Assembly (NCBI GenBank): GCA_025201365.1
Contig: JAIXMF010000003.1
Location: forward strand, 1,302,001-1,366,000
Direction: 5' to 3'
Source of the DNA: Syncephalis plumigaleata
Lineage: Eukaryota > Zoopagomycota > Zoopagomycetes > Zoopagales > Piptocephalidaceae
DNA length: 64,000 nucleotides
In this document: positions 57,538 through 64,000 of the stretch, one piece after another
Numbering within the stretch: position 1 is the stretch's first letter
Layout: each line of letters opens with the position of its first letter
Notes under the pieces: generated by a model
Told to the model about the DNA's origin: nothing
The model's database searches: none
Seen by the model: only the letters and a program-made list of their open reading frames with translations
Position numbers and translations under genes: made by a program

Positions 57538-59479
57538 TTATGATTTATTGGCTTTGGCTTGATCTAGTAGTTCGTTCAAGTCTAGTAATACCTCGCTAGT
57601 CTCTTTAGGACTAACTATCCAAGTGGTACAACAAGCAGTACGAGTGGAGAAATCGTTACCAGTTGATAGGAACTATATGCAACGATAACAGATCAGTTAC
57701 GCTGTTGCGTGAGATAGTAAGTAATAGTAAACATACCTGATCGCCTACATGTAGCGTAGTAGATGGTGTTGTGCCCAGATACGCTTGTAATAATTGGACA
57801 CCAATGAACTTATTACCAATGTCGACCCAAACATCTGTCGCATTCGAATAGATAAGCATAGTGATCTAGATGTATATATTGGCGATTACTTACCGCTACC
57901 TCCGTTGAATGCACAGAAGGGTAGGGGAGCCTGGTCTTGCGAAGGAGAATGCTGATACTTAAGGAGAGCATGTTGCGTACTCAATGTACATTCATCCTGT
58001 ATGACATTCATGCGTTATTTAGTATGTTATACCGACATTGCTATCGAGAACTTACCAATTGTTCGCGTCGTATAACAGCATTTCCATTCGAGATCACGCC
58101 TACAGCGCGAGGTTTACGCAACACGCGAGCTGGTAGTCGCATATCGGAAACACATCGACGGAGATTCCGTTCGGCCACGTCGAGTAATCGATTAATGTCA
58201 TTGTCAGACCATAATCGAATACCGGTGGCTGGTCGATAAATATCCTCGGCAATGTATTTCAAACGACAATCTGCCTGACACTGGAACATGTAGTTACATT
58301 CACCACCTAGATTGAATAATGACAGATGGTTATATATATATATATATATATGCATTACGCTACTGCTTCTTCTCCTCGTTCATTCATTCATTAGTTAGAT
58401 AATCACTTACCAAGAACGAAGAAACGAGCAAGTCGTTCGGCACTTAGTCCCGCATCCTGAAATCCAGCAAGTAATCCTGATAATCGACGTTCATATCCAG
58501 TGGCATCTCCGCCATAACTAGCGGCCGTAACAATGGCAACACGTAGATCATGTTGTAGCAAGTTAACCAGTTGATGCACTAATTCACTATCCTTGGCAAA
58601 ATCCTGTCCATCCGCATCTAGCATCGATAAAAGTCGATGTTTGTTTGTTTGTTTGTTTTCTGTTAATGCTTATACAAAAAGTATGTATCGGTTGAATCTC
58701 CCTTACATAATGTCATATCACCATCACTGATTAAGCTATTAGTAAAACAAAGAGCATTATTGATATCGAGTCATCTATTCCACTTACAAGGTGATCAGTT
58801 GTAATTCTGGTGCAATAGCGTATAATTGTGCAGTGTTTAGGATACTAGATAAATTTCATTAGAATTGCAAGCTATTGTTACTATACGTACGTTGACCTAC
58901 CGTCTAATATCATTGAAGCTAGGCGGTACAAAACGACGTGCAGCAATGGAATGCTTCGCATCTTGTGCAAGAAAGGCTCGGCGTAATGGTAGACTTGTAA
59001 AGAAGGTGCCAATGGTTGGTACGATTCGATACAGTCTCGAGTGCTCCCTCAGGCCTGCTGCCTCCATTCTACGATGTTCCTATATGCGTTGCATTATGCT
59101 ATAGCTTATATCATATCTGTAGCAAAGTATAGTCGTTTCTTACCTCTACGAGTGCCTCTACATTACTCATAATTTCCGCGTATCGTAATACGTTTGTCTC
59201 ACGTGCGTCACTAGGACGACGTCGGTGTGCGGTAGTCGCTTGAATACTAGAAGCGCTCTCTAGTTCCAGTACATCTGCTGATACAAGTCCCGCCACCTCG
59301 TTGCCGTCAACACCACTTGCAGCTGCTAGTTGGCCATCAGGATCTCCCATAAAACCAGGTATGGAGTGTGGCTTTACATGAAGGACGAAAGGCGAGAGTA
59401 GCATACTTTTAATAAATTCAATCAGTGCATCACGCTTATGAGCACGTAATTGATAGTTGATTCGATAGACGGAAGTCAT
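57538..59479 (-). CDS. ISN1: IMP-specific 5'-nucleotidase ISN1
   Basis: Dephosphorylates IMP to inosine. Nine exons on the minus strand: 59479-59144, 59079-58901, 58844-58788, 58726-58707, 58617-58411, 58306-58056, 57996-57894, 57834-57737 and 57672-57538; 462 codons, frame closed throughout. Landmarks are MTSVYRINYQLRAHKRDALI at the start, PFVLHVKP, RRFVPPSFNDIR, the HAD-like catalytic FDGDMTLYADG, VAIVTAASY, FFVLGGECNYMFQC and DVWVDIGNKFIGVQLLQAYL. Exon 4 is only 20 nt and encodes the catalytic GDMTL core. Length is typical for fungal ISN1. Convergent with guanylate kinase (86 bp between stops); the two act on neighbouring purine nucleotides, probably by coincidence. Confidence 0.95.
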
Positions 59480-59633
59480 TGTGTTATTTAGATTGTAAAA
59501 CGGGATAGAATAACGAGAGTCAGTAGTAAGTTGAAAGAGTATCGAGAGCTAAGCGGTCGAATAGGGAAGTGACCCGCTTTAATAACCGCAATAATCTCAT
59601 GTAAATCTGCACTTTATTACGTCAATTCGTCAT

Positions 59634-59777
59634 CTGCCTTAGCTGCAATCGTCAGTCATCTCCTTATCACAACCATTATCTATTCATTAATTATTCCCCT
59701 TCTTCATTATGCCACGCCCTAAACAATTACAAGAGGCGACTAGCTGGAATGTAAAAAGTAAGAGAGAGGCACGATAA
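59634..59777 (+). pseudogene. Inverted partial duplicate of the 2OG-oxygenase gene start
   Basis: About 125 bp closely match the promoter and first codons of the oxygenase gene at 62345, in the opposite orientation (shared from CTGCCTTAGCTGCAATCG to AATGTAAAAAGTA). The copy keeps ATG and MPRPKQLQEAT, then diverges and stops after 23 codons at 59775-59777. It is a truncated gene fragment, not a working gene. Confidence 0.85.
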
Positions 59778-60100
59778 TACAGTAAGCCATTAGATAAGTC
59801 AGATTCGCTTGTAAGAATGCTTGCTCTTTATTTGTTAATAAAAACAAAAGCTAGCCTAACAATGTTAATCGGTTAGAGAAACATTGTAGATCTAATAAAA
59901 AGTGATGAAATTAAACTACCATGTATAGCGTGTTGACTCATATCATCCATCAAGCTAAAACAGTCAACGTGGTATGATCTACAATGACTCATATTGACCG
60001 AGTCCTAGATGGAGTTGCAAGGTTTAAAAACTCGAATTCTGCCCATAATAATCGACAACCCTGTGAATTTACCTTCTTTTCCCTAATCATTTTTACAACC

Positions 60101-61436
60101 ATGGACGCGAATAACACTGTAGAATATCGGCTATTGCCAACTGTCGATGGATTTGCTACTACTAAATATCAGCTTAGTGACACGGATAATTCCTCTGCTC
60201 ATCTACATACGCCACAGCTGTTTATCTATAAAAATCATAGCCATAAACCAGATTTTATGCCTACCGAAAAACTAATCGATGGATTGCGCAGTACATTGAA
60301 TCAATATCCGATTGTTGCCGGCAAATTAGTGACACTCGAGAATGATGACATCGAGATTCATCCATCGGACGAGGGTATACTCTTCAAGGAGACCCATTGC
60401 GAGAAGGACATTTCAGAGTTTGATCCGAATTGGCCTCAAGGCAGCCTTCGACTAGACTGGTTGCCCGTGGCATGGGATGAAGGACCGAAAACTATAGTTG
60501 CCATTCAAGTAACACGATTCGCCAATAATTCCGGCCTAGTTCTAGGTCTATCAGGCTTGCACACTATGGCCGATGGCTGTGGCTGGACGATGTTCCTTCA
60601 TACGTGGGCGGCATTCGTTCGAGGGGAAACACCACCGCCACCCGAGCTTAATCGACAGCTGTTACGCGTGTCAGACGAGCACAGGCATCTAATAAAACGA
60701 CAACGACCGGAAACACGTGAGAAATTGGCTGGTTTCTTTAATGCGTTCACCAAGAAGAAAGAAGTGATGATTCGTATTAGTTCAGAAAAGATGGCGCAAT
60801 TAAAGAAAGACGCAATCGACTCGCTTAGCGAAGAGGAACGGAACAGCGGCTGGTTCTCCACGATAGACGCTATTGTCGCCATGCTATGGAGAGCTGCCAC
60901 TAGAGCGCGTAATGTGCCCGATGACAAGGTACTAAAGGAATTATCGGCAATCGATATGCGAATACGCATTCCCAACTTTCCTAGAAACTATTTTGGCAAT
61001 GCAGTTGAAGCACCAGCATTTGGTATGACGGCCGGTGACATCAAAACAGTTCCATCGGCGCTATAGCATTGCGACGTCGTCGTCGATGCGACTACATAAA
61101 ATCAGATGATAAAGACGCATGGATCATACAAGCGAATACCGAGGATGTCGAGTCCGTCATTAATCGCGATGTTGTCTGGGAGCATGGTATCGATATTTCC
61201 ACCACTGACTGGTCCAAATTCGAATATTATACAAAGATGGATTTCGGCGATGGTAATCCGGTGGCATCGCGTAGATTCACTCCACCGCTAGTTTCCTATG
61301 GACTATATTCGAGGGACAACCCGATGCCAACGGGAAGATCGATGGCGTGGACATTTGTTTTGGCATTGATGCCGATTATTATGATCGATTTATCGCGGAT
61401 GAAGATGTCATCAAGTATATACAATTCCTTGAGTAA
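60101..61436 (+). CDS. BAHD-type acyltransferase
   Basis: Probable CoA-dependent acyltransferase of the transferase family (PF02458 type); substrate unknown. The start ATG follows TTTACAACC. Marks are the LFIYKN and QYPIVAGKLV N-terminal stretches, the catalytic HTMADGCGW (HxxxD) at about residue 155, and the structural DFGDGNP (DFGWG-type) motif near the end, followed by SRRFTPP. The first frame ends at 61066. The next frame, open from about 61065, carries the DFGDGNP part, and a further change near 61340 leads to IDGVDICFGIDADYYDRFIA and the natural end at TAA 61434-61436. Two small base losses are the likely cause. Normal family length is about 440 residues, which the repaired span fits. 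Confidence 0.85.
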
Positions 61437-61532
61437 TATTTGCACATATGCTATTTCAATAGATTATTCCTCAAAGTATTATTACTATAACATTAATTAT
61501 TTAGTAGAACATTCGAATAAATGAGTAAATGT

Positions 61533-62345
61533 TTATTGAGATGCAAACATAATATCTGAACGTAATACCCATTTACAACCTTCCTTCACTTCTAATGCCT
61601 CGTGTAATAGACAGCGTGCACCATGGCGATGTAGTAAAGCCATACCTGCCACCGGTGCAATCGATGTTACCTGCCTTCTTCCTGGACCGTAGAACACCGT
61701 TTGACCACCGCGTAATGATGGTAATGCCGACCAGATGGCGAGTTCCTTGTATGAATCAAATGCATCGCTTACCGTATCACTCGTGACTTCACCGTCACCG
61801 TCACCATTCAAGTAGATAAGCAATGTCCACTCGCTTTGATTTCCCTGTTTATCACGTATCGAATCATCGTAGTGTTGACCAAAACGTTGCGTTGAATCGT
61901 AACGATACAAGCGAATATTACTATTGAGACCGACTGCTTGTCGGTGTAGACCACCCTCCAGCTGAGTACACGCCACATCTAGACCCGCTCGCCATAATCG
62001 ATCGGCAAACGTGGGGTCGTCCACCGAGAAACGCCAGTTATCTCGATAGGCTTCATCGCGTTTAGGCGGCGGCGTTATCGTCATTGGCAATTGATGTGCC
62101 ATGTTTAATAAAGCGTGACATTCCGTTGGCGATAGAAAGTTGGCAAATACAATAATTTGGTCAGCAAGTAGCACGTTGCTTTCTAGCGTCTTTCGACTAA
62201 TAGCAGGCCAAGTAATTGAATTAGCTACTGCAGTAGTTTCTGCACGTTTACCCGTTTGTTCGCCTGCATTCTTTGCTGCCTTTCGACTTGATTTACTTTT
62301 TACATTCGAACCGGTCGCTTCTTGTAATTGCTTAGGGCGTGGCAT
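61533..62345 (-). CDS. 2OG-Fe(II) oxygenase (prolyl 4-hydroxylase-like)
   Basis: Intronless, 270 residues from ATG 62345. The N-terminus is basic and Ser/Lys-rich (KSKSSRKAAKNAGEQTGK), perhaps nuclear-targeting. The dioxygenase domain follows: FANFLSPTECHALL, NSNIRLYRYD, the iron ligands H and D in FGQHYDDS, SEWTLLIYLNG, LRGGQTVFYGPG, MALLHRHGARCLLHEAL with the distal histidine, and VLRSDIMF with the 2OG-binding arginine. This arrangement resembles fungal P4Hc-domain proteins of unknown substrate. The start of this gene is duplicated in inverted form at 59634-59777, on the other side of the acyltransferase. Confidence 0.87.
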   Translation of the reverse strand: MPRPKQLQEATGSNVKSKSSRKAAKNAGEQTGKRAETTAVANSITWPAISRKTLESNVLLADQIIVFANFLSPTECHALLNMAHQLPMTITPPPKRDEAYRDNWRFSVDDPTFADRLWRAGLDVACTQLEGGLHRQAVGLNSNIRLYRYDSTQRFGQHYDDSIRDKQGNQSEWTLLIYLNGDGDGEVTSDTVSDAFDSYKELAIWSALPSLRGGQTVFYGPGRRQVTSIAPVAGMALLHRHGARCLLHEALEVKEGCKWVLRSDIMFASQ

Positions 62346-62461
62346 AATGAAGAAGGGAATAATTAATGAATAGATAATGTTGTGATAAGAAGATGACTGA
62401 CGATTGCAGCTAAGGCAGGTTTCTACAACCAATAAGCGCTGTTAATCTTTAACTTTTATTT

Positions 62462-62530
62462 TTATTAACAAATGTGTAGTATTTGTAATGGAATGTTAAT
62501 AAGTTTATTAACTTTTTATTAATGCCATTC
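62462..62530 (-). repeat. Dispersed fold-back repeat, copy 2
   Basis: Read on the minus strand this begins GAATGGCATTAATAAAAAGT and continues to AACATTCCATTACAAAT, then CTACACATTTGTTAATAAA; it is the counterpart of 19296-19369. The surrounding 62440-62660 is full of TTAATAAA/TTTATTAA words and has no gene. Confidence 0.6.
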
Positions 62531-62801
62531 TTTATGATTTTTGCTTTTGTAATAGCCATATATGCTACTACATGTTTTTCATCCATTTTGGCATTTATCC
62601 TTTAACGTTTGCAGTTTATTAATAAATAGATTAACACAATTGTTAACACCATTAGCACCATAGAAATGCCAATTGATACAGCATGATAATAATAGCAATT
62701 CAGTATTAGTAATGGATCATTTATTGATAGCAATAACTATCATAATCAATTCTATAAGTAGATGATACAAGTGTACTGGTACAGTTAGATATTGTCATGT
62801 C

Positions 62802-63080
62802 ATGTACTTACAAGTAGCTATTGATTATCGTTTATGGAATCGGGATATGGCTGCATGTCTGAACTTCATTCAGATTATTCACAGTGCTCGCAATGGAAGT
62901 CGTATTCCAACACAATTCCAACGAGGTGCCGTTCCTTCTAAGCGTTCAAGACAAGGAGGACAAGGACAACGGGGGTCAAACAACGAAAATCAAATTAACC
63001 GCGGTGGTTATCGCCAATATTCGCTTAATCGTGTGTTACATAATTTATTTATTCGTACAATGCTAATGGCAATTGGATGA
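62802..63080 (+). pseudogene. TnpB/Fanzor-like C-terminal fragment (candidate)
   Basis: A 92-codon frame containing YRLWNRDMAACLNFIQIIHS and later SRIPTQFQRG. The WNRDxxAxxNF pattern resembles the end of OrfB/TnpB-type transposon nucleases and their eukaryotic Fanzor relatives, where the aspartate belongs to the last RuvC motif. The zinc-ribbon and the rest of such a protein are not found upstream (62420-62800 is AT-rich and closed), so at most this is a 3' remnant. The end overlaps the tail of the Fpg gene on the other strand. Family assignment is tentative. Confidence 0.4.
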
Positions 63081-64000
63081 AAAGTCTGTACGTATTTGCG
63101 TCGTCTCTTTGGTTCAGTTTTTACTTGTTCGGCGGTTAATGTAGTTTGAGTAATGGTTTCTTCGGATTTTACTATCCTCACGCGTTTCGATAATCTCTTA
63201 GTAGTTCCTTTTACCTGTTGTTCCTCCTCTATCTTCATGTCTGTACTTTCACTTTTTAAGTATGCTCTACTAAGGGCAGTTGCAGTGCAAGTACCACTGC
63301 ACTAGTACGACCACCATGCTGATAAATTATATTAACCATATGTTTCTGATTTGCAAAATGCAAGGCAAATAGCCACATACCGTTTCAAATGTAATCGAAT
63401 GTCCCTCAGTAGTTACAGGGCCATTACTCGTAATAGACGCGCCTGCCAACGATTAGTAACGTGTATGTAACAATAAAGAAAGAATGCAAACTATACCTTT
63501 GCCTTTTCCCCAGCGTCTATGGAAAAGCCAAGTTTCTGGGAATTGTTTAGAGTCAGCGTTAACTGCACATGCCTCTCTGCATACTTCATGTAGTTGCTTA
63601 TGCAGTCGATGCAGTTCACTGTCCGTCAAAGTATTGGCAGCTCTTCCTGGATATATTCTACTTTGATAAAGCACCTCTACCCTCATGAATTAGTATGATG
63701 CGAACGCATTACATCTAATGTACTTGCAGCATTCCCTCTTTCCTTACCATCAGCGACCCAATTGCCAACCCCGGCAGAAAAGTGTTGATCCAGCAAAAGT
63801 GCCTTGATAGGCGTACGACGCTTTCGTACCGCTTCCATGAACTCTTGTTGGTTGGGCATTGAAAGTATAGGATCGAATCCTAATTCCGAGATCGGGGCTC
63901 TTCCAACGGTCGATTTACCAGTCGAATACGACCAAGTCGACGTGGATCGGTGAAAGCCCAGCAAATGCTTGACGACGAACCAGTCGATGAGGTGCCCGTC
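63008..64000 (-). CDS. FPG1: Formamidopyrimidine-DNA glycosylase (Fpg/MutM), partial
   Basis: Base-excision repair enzyme for oxidised purines; the N-terminus lies beyond the right edge. Exons on the minus strand: (beyond 64000)-63748, 63676-63497, 63442-63381 and 63318-63008. The middle of the protein is clear: FTDPRRLGRIRLVNRPLEE, then PISELGFDPIL, the H2TH helix region RRTPIKALLLDQHFSAGVGN followed by WVADEVLYQSRIYPGR, and GGRTSAVV near the end. No zinc finger follows; instead a Lys/Arg-rich tail (KTEPKRRRK), as in plant and fungal Fpg. One C is missing at GAGCCCCGATC near 63895 (five C would give EEPPISELG), and a base is probably missing near 63275. Confidence 0.9.

Noticed and set aside
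1-64000. tRNA or rRNA genes
   Set aside because: I looked for B-box-like GGTTCGAATCC and acceptor-stem pairs and for rRNA words and saw none that I can support by eye.

Overview
The window is nuclear DNA of a filamentous fungus. It carries a class IV-like chitin synthase with two copies of its ER-export chaperone Chs7, allantoinase, a Pcl/Clg1-type cyclin and a sphingolipid desaturase. Genes are dense and have many 50-80 nt introns (GTAAGT, a CTAAT branch site, YAG). Intergenic DNA is rich in simple repeats. The deep intron load and gene set suggest an early-diverging lineage, but the sequence alone does not name the organism.

Layout: 1-4.6 kb is gene-poor simple-repeat DNA. It is followed by a cyclin (4.6-7.7), Chs7-a (9.4-10.8, minus), allantoinase (12.2-14.2), a YbaK-domain tRNA-editing-like protein (14.2-15.3, minus), the ribosome-assembly GTPase NOG2 (15.4-17.9), complex I assembly factor CIA30 (18.1-19.1), an F-box-like protein (19.4-21.1), ribosomal protein eL43 (21.6-22.3, minus), an ankyrin-repeat/chitin-synthase fusion gene (22.7-27.3, minus) and Chs7-b (29.6-30.9). 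Then come two small-secreted-peptide genes (A and B, 31.3-33.2, minus), nucleoporin Nup192/205 (34.5-41.5), VPS18 (41.8-45.9), RPB8 (46.1-46.7, minus), the giant micro-exon gene C (47.4-54.0), sphingolipid delta-4 desaturase (54.4-55.6, minus), guanylate kinase (56.7-57.5), IMP-specific 5'-nucleotidase ISN1 (57.5-59.5, minus), a BAHD-type acyltransferase (60.1-61.4), a 2OG-Fe(II) oxygenase (61.5-62.3, minus) and an Fpg/MutM glycosylase that runs off the right edge.

The most striking content is the A/B/C family. C (plus strand) contains about 77 consecutive internal exons over 6.3 kb. By my reading 65 of them are exactly 3 nt, that is, one codon per exon, at a period of about 83 bp. Each is bounded by YAG and GTAAG-type sites with a CTAAT-like branch site upstream. 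B (minus strand) is a smaller version with 13 internal exons. A is an intronless paralogue. A and B share promoter, signal peptide and a Kex2-type site, and all three share the same 3' end. Where A and B align, joining B's predicted micro-exons regenerates A's uninterrupted sequence at both ends of the array (DRRAP region and the stop/3'UTR), which independently supports the splice model.

A second theme is chitin synthesis: an unusual ankyrin-chitin synthase fusion sits head-to-head with one Chs7 gene and near a second.

Several conserved housekeeping genes carry single-base losses in homopolymers that break the frame (guanylate kinase, VPS18, Fpg; probably the chitin synthase, NUP192/205 and others). 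I read most of these as assembly errors rather than pseudogenes. All calls are from reading the sequence; nothing was searched or aligned computationally.
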